Shown here in pieces: positions 7,391 to 14,792 of a stretch of DNA of 64,000 bases (position 1 is its first letter; the number at the start of each line of letters is the position of its first letter). Under the pieces are notes generated by a model. That model did no database searches. It had not been told where the DNA came from and saw nothing but the letters and a program-made list of their open reading frames with translations. The position numbers were made by a program, and so were the translations under genes. This stretch comes from CAVQXR01 sp963717955 (GTDB lineage Bacteria; Actinomycetota; Thermoleophilia; Gaiellales; Gaiellaceae), in contig CAVQXR010000001.1 of the NCBI GenBank assembly GCA_963717955.1, forward strand, positions 124,001 to 188,000, read 5' to 3'.

Positions 7391-8962
7391 ATGTCCCAGC
7401 CCGTCTCGCGCGTCGAGCTGAGCCCGGTCGGCTTCCTGCGTCGAGCGGCGTCACTGTTCCCGGAGCGTGTGGCCGTGGTCTCTGGGCCTCGCCGGTTGAC
7501 GTACGCGGAGCTCGAAGGCCGCGCATGCCGACTCGCTTCGGCCCTGCGTCTGCGAGGGCTCACGCCGGGCGAGCGGGTCGCGGTCGTGGCGCCGAACGGC
7601 CCGATGCCGCTGGAGGCGCACTTCGGCGTCCCCGGCGCGCGTTGCGTCCTGGTCGCCGTGAACGGTCGACTCACGCCCGGCGAGATCGCGGCGATCGTGG
7701 CCGACGCGGATGCGCGCCTGCTCCTGCTCGACCGCGAGCTCGAGCACGTGGCCGCCGACATCCCCGCGAAGGTCGAGGTCGTGCTCGTCGACGGCGGCGG
7801 CGGCGACGACCCGTACGAGCAGCTGCTCGCGACCGGATCGGGCGACATGCCGCTCGAGCCCCCCGGCTCCGAGGACGACGCGATCGCCCTCTCCTACACC
7901 TCTGGGACCACGGGCCGGCCGAAGGGCGCGGTCTACACGCACCGGGGTGCCTACCTGATGGCGCTCGCCGACGTGATCGACACCGGGATGGGCTACGAGA
8001 CGTCGTACCTGTGGACGCTTCCGATGTTCCACTGCAACGGCTGGTGCTTCCCCTGGGCCGTCACGGCCGTGGCCGGACGCCACGTCTGTCTCCGGCGGCC
8101 CGACCCGGCCCTCGTTTGGGAGTTGCTCGAAGCCGAGGAGATCACCCACTACTGCTGCGCGCCGACCGTCCAGATCGGGATCCTCGCCCATCCGGCGGCG
8201 CACAGGCTCTCGCGCCGGGTGCGGGTTGCGATGGGAGGCGCGCCACCTTCGCCCACGCTCATCGAGCGAATGGACGAGCTCGGGTTCGCGCCGCATCACC
8301 TGTACGGGCTGACCGAGACGTACGGGCCGCACTCGAGCTGCGTGTGGCACGCCGAATGGGACGACCTGCCGTTCGCCGAGCGCGCCCGCCTGCGCTCCCG
8401 CCAGGGTCAGGTCCACGTCGTGCCCGACGAGTTGCGCGTCGTCGACCTCGACCTGAGAGACGTGCCGGCCGACGGGCAGACGATGGGGGAGGTGGTGGTG
8501 CGTGGCAACACGGTGATGCAGGGCTACTTCGGCCAGCCGGAGCGCACAGCCGAGGCGTTTCAGGGCGGCTGGTTTCACTCCGGCGACCTCGCGGTCGTGC
8601 ACCCCGGCGGCTACGTGGAGCTTCGCGACCGGGCCAAGGACATCATCATCTCGGGCGGTGAGAACATCTCGACGATCGAGGTCGAGCAGGCGATCGTGCG
8701 GCACCCGGCCGTGCTCGAGTGTGCGGTCGTCGCCGTCCCGCACCCGACCTGGGGCGAGCGTCCCAAGGCGTTCGTGGCGCTCAGGCCCGGCGCCGTTCTC
8801 TCCGAGCCGGAGCTGATCGGCTTCCTCCGCGAGCGGCTGGCGCACTTCAAGTGCCCGGACACGATCGAGTTCGGCGAGCTGCCGAAGACCTCGACCGGGA
8901 AGGTGCAGAAATTCGTGCTGCGCGAGCGCGAGTGGGCCGGGCTCGACCGGCGCGTGAACTAG
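7391..8962 (+). CDS. AMP-forming acyl-CoA synthetase (fatty acyl-CoA ligase family)
   Basis: A 523-residue ANL-superfamily adenylating enzyme. The phosphate loop SYTSGTTGRPKGAVYTH (near residue 170), the core motif YGLTETYGPH (near 305), the GWFHSGDLAV motif (near 395) and the catalytic C-terminal lysine in PKTSTGKVQKF (near 505) are all present, as is the hinge region RAKDIIISGGENIS. The family activates carboxylic acids via acyl-AMP; the sequence resembles medium/long-chain fatty acid and propionate-like ligases. Start at ATG 7391: TACGCT (7378-7383) lies 7 bases upstream. The frame stays open far upstream only because it runs antisense to the sulfotransferase gene. Confidence 0.9.
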   Translation: MSQPVSRVELSPVGFLRRAASLFPERVAVVSGPRRLTYAELEGRACRLASALRLRGLTPGERVAVVAPNGPMPLEAHFGVPGARCVLVAVNGRLTPGEIAAIVADADARLLLLDRELEHVAADIPAKVEVVLVDGGGGDDPYEQLLATGSGDMPLEPPGSEDDAIALSYTSGTTGRPKGAVYTHRGAYLMALADVIDTGMGYETSYLWTLPMFHCNGWCFPWAVTAVAGRHVCLRRPDPALVWELLEAEEITHYCCAPTVQIGILAHPAAHRLSRRVRVAMGGAPPSPTLIERMDELGFAPHHLYGLTETYGPHSSCVWHAEWDDLPFAERARLRSRQGQVHVVPDELRVVDLDLRDVPADGQTMGEVVVRGNTVMQGYFGQPERTAEAFQGGWFHSGDLAVVHPGGYVELRDRAKDIIISGGENISTIEVEQAIVRHPAVLECAVVAVPHPTWGERPKAFVALRPGAVLSEPELIGFLRERLAHFKCPDTIEFGELPKTSTGKVQKFVLREREWAGLDRRVN

Positions 8963-8981
8963 ATGGTCGACTCGCCGCGAC

Positions 8982-9458
8982 TCAGTCGTCGGCCTTGTTG
9001 TAGTCCCACGTGAGCCAGTCCTGCGGCGTGATCGTGACGATCGTGCGGCCCTCGGCCATGATCGGCTCCGTGTACTGCTCCGCGTCGGCCTGCCCGAGGG
9101 ATTTCTCGAGCACGGCGTGCGTGACCGACCGGATGAGCTCCTCGTCCCGCGACAGCTCCGCGTGGCCCCTGCACATGATCGCCCACGCGCCGGCAGCGAG
9201 ACCCTGTTCGAGTCGCGGGTCCTGGTCGACGAGGATGGAGACCCGCTGGTCGCGTGCCAGATTTTTCAGGTGCACGCGGCCGGCGCCGAGCGTCAGCCGA
9301 AAGCGCTCGCCGTCCCAGACGAACCAGATCGGCGTGAGGTGGATCATCCCGTCCTCGCGATAGGAGGCCAGCCGGGCGAGCGCGGTGGATGCCAGGCGCG
9401 CGTCGACCTCCTGCGGCGTGAGCGCGTTCTCGGGAGTCGCGGTCGACTTCGAGCTCAT
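8982..9458 (-). CDS. PPOX-class flavin/F420-dependent protein (pyridoxamine 5'-phosphate oxidase fold)
   Basis: A 158-residue split-barrel protein. The pattern LASYREDGMIHLTPIWFVWDGERFRL, followed by HLKNLARDQRVSILVDQD, is typical of the actinobacterial PPOX family that binds FMN or F420 and reduces diverse substrates. The exact substrate is unknown. The ATG at 9458 has a clear Shine-Dalgarno sequence (GGAGGG), and a possible -10 TAGAGT lies about 30 bases upstream, so this gene has a short leader. Confidence 0.8.
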   Translation of the reverse strand: MSSKSTATPENALTPQEVDARLASTALARLASYREDGMIHLTPIWFVWDGERFRLTLGAGRVHLKNLARDQRVSILVDQDPRLEQGLAAGAWAIMCRGHAELSRDEELIRSVTHAVLEKSLGQADAEQYTEPIMAEGRTIVTITPQDWLTWDYNKADD

Positions 9459-9505
9459 GGTTCCCTCCAGGTCGCGATGCCGGAGCGAACTCTAGCGACG
9501 GAGGG

Positions 9506-10363
9506 CTACGTCGCCAGCAGGCGGGCGATCACCGCCGCGCAGTCGAGCTCGCCGTCGCCCCGTGCGATGAGCCCGTCGAAGATGGCGTGCGCGCTGCGGG
9601 CGTGCGGAAGGTCGAGGTGAAGCGCGGCCGCGAGCTCGAGCGCCATGCCGAGATCCTTGCGCATCGTGCGCACCTTGCCCCCCGGGACGAAGTTCCTCTC
9701 GATCATTCGTGCGCCCTGCTCCTGGAGGATTCGCGAGTCCGCCCAGCCTCCTCGGAGGGCGCGCTGGACGAGGCGGGGGTCGAGGCCGGCCGCCTCGGCG
9801 ATCGCGAGTCCCTCGGCGACCGCCTCGAGCGCAAGCCCGACGATGACCTGGTTGACGACCTTCGCGGTGTGCCCGGCACCCGGGCCCCCGACGTGGACGA
9901 CGCTGTCACCGAGCGTCTCGAGGATCGGACGAGCGCGCGCGACGTCGGGGTCGGTGCCACCGGCCATGATCGCCAGCCGGCCGCTCTCTGCTCCCAGCGC
10001 ACCGCCGGACACGGGCGCGTCCACCCACCCGACCCCTCGCGCTCGGAGCGCCTCCGCGCGTTCCGCCGTGTCGACGGGACTCGAGCTCCCCATGTCGAGG
10101 ACGAGCTGCCCGCCGCGCAGCTCGGGGTCGAGCCGGGCGAGCACCTCCCCGACAGCGGCCGAGTCGGAGAGCATCAGCAGCAGGACGTCCGCGCGACCGG
10201 CCTCGGCCAGCTCAGCCGAGAGCGGGATGCCGCTCACGTGCTCCGCGTCGAGCGGGCTCCGGTTCCAACCGGTCACCGACATGCCGGCGGCGACCAGGTT
10301 CCGCGCCATCGGGCGCCCCATCAGACCGAGGCCGATCACAGCGATGGTCTCGCCGGCGCTCAC
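9506..10363 (-). CDS. NAD(P)-dependent beta-hydroxyacid dehydrogenase (3-hydroxyisobutyrate dehydrogenase family)
   Basis: A 285-residue protein. The Rossmann start is IGLGLMGRPMARNLVAAG (residues ~10-27) and the substrate-binding signature is DAPVSGGALGAESG (near 118). The catalytic lysine region KVVNQVIVGLALEAVAEG (near 168) and a C-terminal helical domain follow. These match HIBADH, tartronate semialdehyde reductase and glyoxylate/succinate semialdehyde reductase relatives; sequence alone does not choose between them. GTG 10363 has TAGAGT (10373-10378) 9 bases upstream. It is divergent from the RidA gene, whose candidate -10 box abuts this one. Confidence 0.85.
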   Translation of the reverse strand: MSAGETIAVIGLGLMGRPMARNLVAAGMSVTGWNRSPLDAEHVSGIPLSAELAEAGRADVLLLMLSDSAAVGEVLARLDPELRGGQLVLDMGSSSPVDTAERAEALRARGVGWVDAPVSGGALGAESGRLAIMAGGTDPDVARARPILETLGDSVVHVGGPGAGHTAKVVNQVIVGLALEAVAEGLAIAEAAGLDPRLVQRALRGGWADSRILQEQGARMIERNFVPGGKVRTMRKDLGMALELAAALHLDLPHARSAHAIFDGLIARGDGELDCAAVIARLLAT

Positions 10364-10422
10364 GACCCGGCGACTCTAACTAACGTTCGGCGCGTCAACC
10401 AGCCAGGGAGGAAGACGATCAG

Positions 10423-10797
10423 ATGGAACGGCATGCGATCCAGCCCGACGACCTCGCCGTGCCCAAGGCCCCGTACTCGCCGGTCGTCGTCTCGGGCGAC
10501 CTCGTGTACACGGCGGGCCAGGTCGGCATGGACGGGAGCGGCAATCTCGTCTCCGACGACGTGGGCGAGCAGACCCACCAGACGTTGCGCAACATGGGCA
10601 AGTGCCTCGCGGCGGCCGGGTGTGGCTTCACCGACGTGATCAAGGTCAACGCGTACCTCGCCGACCTCGCCGACGTCCCCCTCTACAACGAGATCTACAC
10701 GGAGTACTTCTCCGAGCCGTACCCGGCGCGGACGACGATTCAGGCCGGGCTGATCGGCTTCAAGGTCGAGATCGAGGCGATCGCCCGGAAGCCCTGA
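10423..10797 (+). CDS. RidA family protein (reactive enamine/imine deaminase or relative)
   Basis: A 124-residue protein of full length for the YjgF/YER057c/UK114 family. It has KAPYSPVVVSGDLVYTAGQVG at the start, NMGKCLAAAGCGFTDVIKVNAYL in the middle, and the signature ending YPARTTIQAGL...VEIEAIA. The arginine of P-A-R-T-T, which contacts the substrate carboxylate in active RidA, is present, so it likely hydrolyses 2-aminoacrylate-type enamines. A PLP-dependent threonine/serine dehydratase of the kind that produces such intermediates lies close by (11883-12821). The ATG has a strong Shine-Dalgarno (GGGAGGA) and a possible -10 TAACGT at 10381-10386. Confidence 0.88.
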   Translation: MERHAIQPDDLAVPKAPYSPVVVSGDLVYTAGQVGMDGSGNLVSDDVGEQTHQTLRNMGKCLAAAGCGFTDVIKVNAYLADLADVPLYNEIYTEYFSEPYPARTTIQAGLIGFKVEIEAIARKP

Positions 10798-10846
10798 GCC
10801 GGGCGCACGGGCAAGGGGCTTCCAGGCGTGTCGAGGTCGCGAGGCC

Positions 10847-10898
10847 GGGGAACTTGTCGTGTCGGTGCCAGGCACGTGCCAGGCACCGGGGGGAACTT
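10847..10898. repeat. REP-like intergenic repeat with tandem GTGCCAGGCAC units
   Basis: Two adjacent copies of the near-palindrome GTGCCAGGCAC (10865-10875 and 10876-10886) are flanked on each side by the direct repeat GGGGAACTT (10847-10855 and 10890-10898). It lies between convergent genes (RidA and a sugar kinase). Motifs of the GGTGCC-x-GGCACC type next to GGGAACTT are familiar to me as scattered intergenic repeats in several bacterial groups, so this is probably one copy of a dispersed element. It could also act as a bidirectional terminator. Confidence 0.55.
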
Positions 10899-10938
10899 CG
10901 CGTCGGCTTCGTCACAGTTCGCGACGAATTCGGCAGGA

Positions 10939-11865
10939 TCAGAGGCCGAGGTCGCCCGCGATCTCGGCCAGGTGCGGGTAGGTCTCCCAGTCGCCCGTGC
11001 CGAGGAGCGCACGGGCGGCGATCAGGTTGCCCGCCCTGGCGCGGTCGGCGGGTGCCCAGCCGCGGAGAAGCCCGAGCACGTAACCGGCGTCGAAGCCGTC
11101 CCCCGCCCCGATCTCGTCGATCACCTGCTCGACGCGTGCCGGAGCAACCACGACCATCGAGCCCTCCTCCCAGACCACCGCGCCGCGAGCGTCGACCCGC
11201 ACGACGACCTCGCCGGCTCCGGCGCGAAGCGCCGACTCGCGCAATTCCTCGAGCGTGCCCGTCTCGAAGAGGAGCTTGCCCTCGGCCTCTCCGCAGAGGT
11301 AGTGGTCGACGTGCGGCAGGACCTCGCGCTGCCGGGCAGCCGCATCGCGGGGGGAGGCCCAGAGGGCCGGCCGGTAGTTCGGATCGAAGGTGACCACGAG
11401 ACCCCTGCGCTTCGCCTCCTCGGCCGCCTTGACGACCGTCCGGTGCGCGCCGTCGGACAGTGCCGACGTGATCCCGGTCAGGTGCACGACCGACACTCCC
11501 TCGAACGCATCGTCCACGAGGTCGCCGGGAGCGAGGCGGCTCGCAGCCGACCCCGCGCGCCGGTAGAGGACGCGGCTCTCGCCGTTCTCGTGCCACTTGA
11601 AGAACACGCCGGTCGGTGCGTCGGGCTCGCGTCGCACGAAACGCAGATCGACCCCTTCGGACTCGAGCAGGCCGAGCAGGAAGTCACCGAGGCGGTCCGC
11701 GCCGACCCGCGAGATCCACGTCGTCGTCACACCGAGCCGGCAGAGAGCGACCGCGAAATTCGACTCCGCTCCACCGATCCGGAGCCGGAACGGCGCGCCG
11801 AGCGCAAGGCCACCGTCGACCCCGTCGAGGAGCACCATCGTCTCGCCCGTGGTCAGCACACGCAC
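10939..11865 (-). CDS. PfkB-family sugar kinase (2-keto-3-deoxygluconate kinase-like)
   Basis: A 308-residue ribokinase-fold protein. N-terminal GETMVLLDG and the glycine pair GGAESNFAVALCRLG (near 31) match the substrate-side signature. The C-terminal catalytic signature EIGAGDGFDAGYVLGLLRG holds the base Asp (near 255). KDG kinases have this organisation, phosphorylating 2-keto-3-deoxygluconate in sugar-acid breakdown; fructokinase or another sugar specificity is possible. The GTG start has TACAGT 6 bases upstream, on the same few bases as the -10 of the divergent gene at 11883. Confidence 0.82.
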   Translation of the reverse strand: MRVLTTGETMVLLDGVDGGLALGAPFRLRIGGAESNFAVALCRLGVTTTWISRVGADRLGDFLLGLLESEGVDLRFVRREPDAPTGVFFKWHENGESRVLYRRAGSAASRLAPGDLVDDAFEGVSVVHLTGITSALSDGAHRTVVKAAEEAKRRGLVVTFDPNYRPALWASPRDAAARQREVLPHVDHYLCGEAEGKLLFETGTLEELRESALRAGAGEVVVRVDARGAVVWEEGSMVVVAPARVEQVIDEIGAGDGFDAGYVLGLLRGWAPADRARAGNLIAARALLGTGDWETYPHLAEIAGDLGL

Positions 11866-11870
11866 GCCCG

Positions 11871-11877
11871 TACTGTA
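11871..11877. promoter_or_regulatory. Shared symmetric -10 box of two divergent leaderless genes
   Basis: The heptamer TACTGTA reads as TACTGT on the plus strand (6 bases before GTG 11883) and as TACAGT on the minus strand (6 bases before GTG 11865). Both genes would therefore be transcribed without a leader from one overlapping, near-palindromic element. The bases between TACTGT and GTG on the plus strand are AGGAGG. They resemble a ribosome-binding site but touch the start codon, so they could not act as one. Confidence 0.6.
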
Positions 11878-11882
11878 GGAGG

Positions 11883-12821
11883 GTGGACACTGCCGGAGCC
11901 CTCCCCTCCCGGGATGTCGTCCTCGAGGCTCGAGACCGGCTCGACCTCTACCTCGAGCCGACGCCGCTCGTCGAGAGCCCCGCCCTCGGTGCGCTCCTGA
12001 AGCTCGAGACGGTGCAGCCGACGGGGTCGTTCAAGGTCAGGGGCGCGTTCTCTGCGCTCACCCTGCTTCCGGAAGGGACTCCCGTCGTCACCGCGTCGGC
12101 CGGTAACCACGGGATCGCCGTCGCGTACGCGGCCGAGACGCTCGGGCTTCCCGCCACCGTCGTGTGCGCGGAGACCGCGTCGCCGCTCAAGCTCGCCAAG
12201 CTCCGGCAGCTCCCGATCGAGCTCGTCGTCGAGGGGCAGACCTACGACGCCGCCGAGCTGATCGCGCTCGAGCTCGGGCGCCGGGCGCACTACGTCTCCG
12301 CCTACAACGATCCCGACGTGATCGCCGGGCAGGGGACGATCGCGGTCGAGTTGCTCGACGCGCTCGACGGGCCGCTCACCATCGTCGTGCCCGCAGGCGG
12401 CGGCGGCCTGCTCTCCGGGATCGCGCTCTGGGCGTCGGAACGCTCCGACGCCAGGGTGATCGGCGTCGAGAGCGAGGCGTCGCCCGCGATCAGCGCGGCT
12501 CTCGACGCCGGCCGGGTCGTGCCCGTCGACGTGCTTCCCTCTCTTGCCGACGGCCTCGCCGGGAATCTCGAGGCGGGCTCGATCACCGTCGACCTGATCC
12601 GAAGGCACGTCGACGACGTGGTCGTCGTGAGCGAGGACGACGTCGCCGACGGGATCCGGGCGCTCTGGCGTTCGCATGGTTTCGTCGTCGAAGGGGCCGG
12701 AGCGATCGGGGTCGGCGCGCTGCTCGCGGGGCGGGTCGCCCTCGTCGGCACGCCGGTCTGCGTCGTCAGCGGCCGCAACATCGCCGAGGACACCTTCGCG
12801 GACGTCGTGGGAACCATCTAG
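11883..12821 (+). CDS. Threonine/serine dehydratase-like PLP enzyme (no regulatory domain)
   Basis: A 312-residue fold-type II PLP enzyme. The Schiff-base lysine lies in PTGSFKVRGAFSAL (near residue 50), the substrate loop is SAGNHGIAVAYAAE (near 80), and the phosphate-binding glycine loop is PAGGGGLLSGIA (near 175). The protein ends after the catalytic domain, with no ACT regulatory domain, as in catabolic threonine ammonia-lyases and serine racemase/dehydratases. It likely makes 2-oxobutyrate or pyruvate plus ammonia; the intermediates are RidA substrates, and a RidA gene is about 1.1 kb away. Its TAG stop is also the first half of the -10 box of the next gene. Confidence 0.85.
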   Translation: MDTAGALPSRDVVLEARDRLDLYLEPTPLVESPALGALLKLETVQPTGSFKVRGAFSALTLLPEGTPVVTASAGNHGIAVAYAAETLGLPATVVCAETASPLKLAKLRQLPIELVVEGQTYDAAELIALELGRRAHYVSAYNDPDVIAGQGTIAVELLDALDGPLTIVVPAGGGGLLSGIALWASERSDARVIGVESEASPAISAALDAGRVVPVDVLPSLADGLAGNLEAGSITVDLIRRHVDDVVVVSEDDVADGIRALWRSHGFVVEGAGAIGVGALLAGRVALVGTPVCVVSGRNIAEDTFADVVGTI

Positions 12822-12831
12822 GTTTCCGCGC

Positions 12832-13173
12832 ATGGCGTTCGTCGGGAAGCTCACCGAGATGGGCCCGTACGAGCTTGCGGCAGGGGTGCGGATGTACCCG
12901 CTGTTCGGCGAGAACGCCATGTTGAACGTCGTCGACCTCGAGCCGGGCGCGGTCGTCCCCCCGCACCGACATCCGCACGAGCAGCTCGGGATCGTGCTCA
13001 CCGGCCGGATCACGATGACGATCGAGGGGGTCGACCACCCGCTCGATCCGGAAAACGCGTACGCGATCCCTGGAGGCGTGGAGCACGGGGCGATCGCGGG
13101 GCCCGAGGGGTGCCGCGTGATCGATGTCTTCCAGCCGGTGCGCGAGGACTACCGGCGCCTGTCCGGAGCCTGA
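12832..13173 (+). CDS. Cupin domain protein
   Basis: A 113-residue single-domain cupin. The metal-binding motif 1 is PPHRHPHEQLGIVLTGR (His, His, Glu) and motif 2 is AYAIPGGVEHGA (His). The family includes small sensor, isomerase and dioxygenase-like proteins, so no reaction is assigned. ATG 12832 lies 7 bases after TAGGTT (12819-12824); the TAG of that hexamer is the stop codon of the upstream dehydratase, so a promoter is embedded at a stop codon. The following methyltransferase gene starts only 2 bases after this stop. Confidence 0.8.
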   Translation: MAFVGKLTEMGPYELAAGVRMYPLFGENAMLNVVDLEPGAVVPPHRHPHEQLGIVLTGRITMTIEGVDHPLDPENAYAIPGGVEHGAIAGPEGCRVIDVFQPVREDYRRLSGA

Positions 13174-13174
13174 G

Positions 13175-14068
13175 GTGGCGACGGGCGATCTGGTCGGGCA
13201 GGTGGAGCGGCTGGCCGTGTCCGCCGAGGCGCTCGCCGCGTTGGGCGCGGCGATGCGGCTCCGCGTCAGCGGCGAGCCCGCCGCGCCCGAGGTCCAGGCG
13301 TGTCTCGACGAGGTCGTGGACGCGCTCGGCATGCGGCAGGCGGTCGAGGCCGCGAGCCGGGAACAGCTTGCAGAAGCGCTCGCGTCGATCCGCGCCCTCT
13401 TTCTCGAGTCTGTCGACCTGCTGACCGATCCCGGTCGCGCTCCCGGCTGGACGGTCACGGATGCCGACCTCCTCGAGTCACAGGGACGGAGCTCCGCAGC
13501 GGTCGCGACCGAGTTGCGCACCCTCGCCGCCTCCCTCCCCGGGCTGGCCGACGCGCTGGCCGCGCCCGGCGCCCGCTTCCTCGACGTGGGGGCTGGAGTG
13601 GCAGCGATCTCGATCGCGATGTGCGGGATCTGGCCAGAGCTTCACGCGGTCGGGATCGACCCGCACGACATGGCTCTGATGCTCGCGGGGCGGAACGTGG
13701 CCGGCGCCGGCGTCGGGCACCGGATCGAGCTTCGCCGCCAGGCGGTCGAGCAGCTCGAGGACGTCGACGCGTTCGATCTCGCGTGGCTCGCCGGGCCGTT
13801 CCTCTCCCGGGAGGTGCTCGACGCCGGGCTGGCCGCCGTGCTTCGCTCGCTCCGGCCGGGTGGCTGGATCGTGCTCGGGCTCTACGAGGGCGGCAGCGAT
13901 CTCGACGGCGCGCTGGCGCGGCTGCGGACTGCGCGGGCGGGGGGTGCGCTGCTCTCGTCCGCCGAGGGGGAGGAGCTTCTCACCGCGACCGGCTTTACGG
14001 CTGTCCGCGCCGTCCGCCCGGGCGCAGGCGTGCCGGCGGTGGACGTCGTCGGCCGCCGTCCCAGCTGA
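13175..14068 (+). CDS. Class I SAM-dependent methyltransferase-like protein with helical N-terminal domain
   Basis: A 297-residue protein. Residues 1-110 look helical and resemble the dimerisation part of O-methyltransferase-like proteins. About 130-285 form a Rossmann methyltransferase domain: motif I FLDVGAGVAAISIAM, an acidic GIDPHDMAL after strand 2, and SLRPGGWIVLGLYE at motif III. Substrate unknown. The GTG start sits 2 bases beyond the cupin stop, so it is translationally coupled to it. Confidence 0.75.
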   Translation: MATGDLVGQVERLAVSAEALAALGAAMRLRVSGEPAAPEVQACLDEVVDALGMRQAVEAASREQLAEALASIRALFLESVDLLTDPGRAPGWTVTDADLLESQGRSSAAVATELRTLAASLPGLADALAAPGARFLDVGAGVAAISIAMCGIWPELHAVGIDPHDMALMLAGRNVAGAGVGHRIELRRQAVEQLEDVDAFDLAWLAGPFLSREVLDAGLAAVLRSLRPGGWIVLGLYEGGSDLDGALARLRTARAGGALLSSAEGEELLTATGFTAVRAVRPGAGVPAVDVVGRRPS

Positions 14069-14089
14069 CCCGCTCGTTAGGCTTGCGAC

Positions 14090-14788
14090 GTGGCCGCGCG
14101 CGTCCAGCTGTTCGCGACCTGCCTCGGCGATCTCGTCTTCCCGCAGGCCGTTGCCGACGCCGACCTGCTGCTCAGGGAGGCTGGCTACGAGGTCGAGATC
14201 CCGGGGAAGCAGGTGTGCTGCGGCCAGCCGGCCTTCAACGCGGGTCACCGCCCGGCCGCCCGCCGGGTCGCGAAGACCTTGGCCCGCGCGTTCTCACGCG
14301 ATGCTCCGATCGTCGCGCCGTCGGGCTCCTGCGTGGCCATGGTCGCCCACTACCTCCCGGAGCTGCTCGGGGTCGAGCCGTACGACGTCTGGGAGCTCTC
14401 GGCGTTCCTCGATCGTCACGCCCACGAGCTGCCGCGACGCAACGAGGGGAGGACGGTCGCCTACCACGACTCGTGCCACATGCTGCGCGAGCTCGACGTG
14501 CACGACCAGCCGCGCCGGCTCCTCGAGCGATCGGGAGCGACCGTCGTCATGCTCCCGCGCCCGGACCTGTGCTGCGGCTTCGGGGGGACGTTCTCGGTCA
14601 GGCAGCCGGAGGTCTCGGTCGCGATGGCCGACGACAAGCTCGGGGGTGTCGAGGTCGTCGGCGCCGAGGTCCTGGTGACGGCGGACCCCGGTTGCCTCAT
14701 GCACCTCGGCGGGCGGGCGGGGCACGCCGGCGGGCCCAGAGTGATGCACCTTGCCACCGCCCTCGCGCGGGGAGTCGACGCGGAGTGA
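14090..14788 (+). CDS. lutA: L-lactate utilisation protein LutA (cysteine-rich CCG-domain Fe-S oxidoreductase)
   Basis: A 232-residue protein with the two CCG repeats typical of LutA and HdrB-like proteins: VCCGQPAFNAGH near residue 43 and LCCGFGGTFSV near 163. Additional cysteines lie in GSCVAM, DSCHML and DPGCLMHL. In the Lut system LutA, LutB and LutC together oxidise L-lactate to pyruvate using iron-sulfur clusters. TAGGCT (14078-14083) is 6 bases before the GTG. lutB follows after 4 bases and lutC overlaps lutB, forming a compact operon. Confidence 0.9.
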   Translation: MAARVQLFATCLGDLVFPQAVADADLLLREAGYEVEIPGKQVCCGQPAFNAGHRPAARRVAKTLARAFSRDAPIVAPSGSCVAMVAHYLPELLGVEPYDVWELSAFLDRHAHELPRRNEGRTVAYHDSCHMLRELDVHDQPRRLLERSGATVVMLPRPDLCCGFGGTFSVRQPEVSVAMADDKLGGVEVVGAEVLVTADPGCLMHLGGRAGHAGGPRVMHLATALARGVDAE

Positions 14789-14792
14789 CCCG

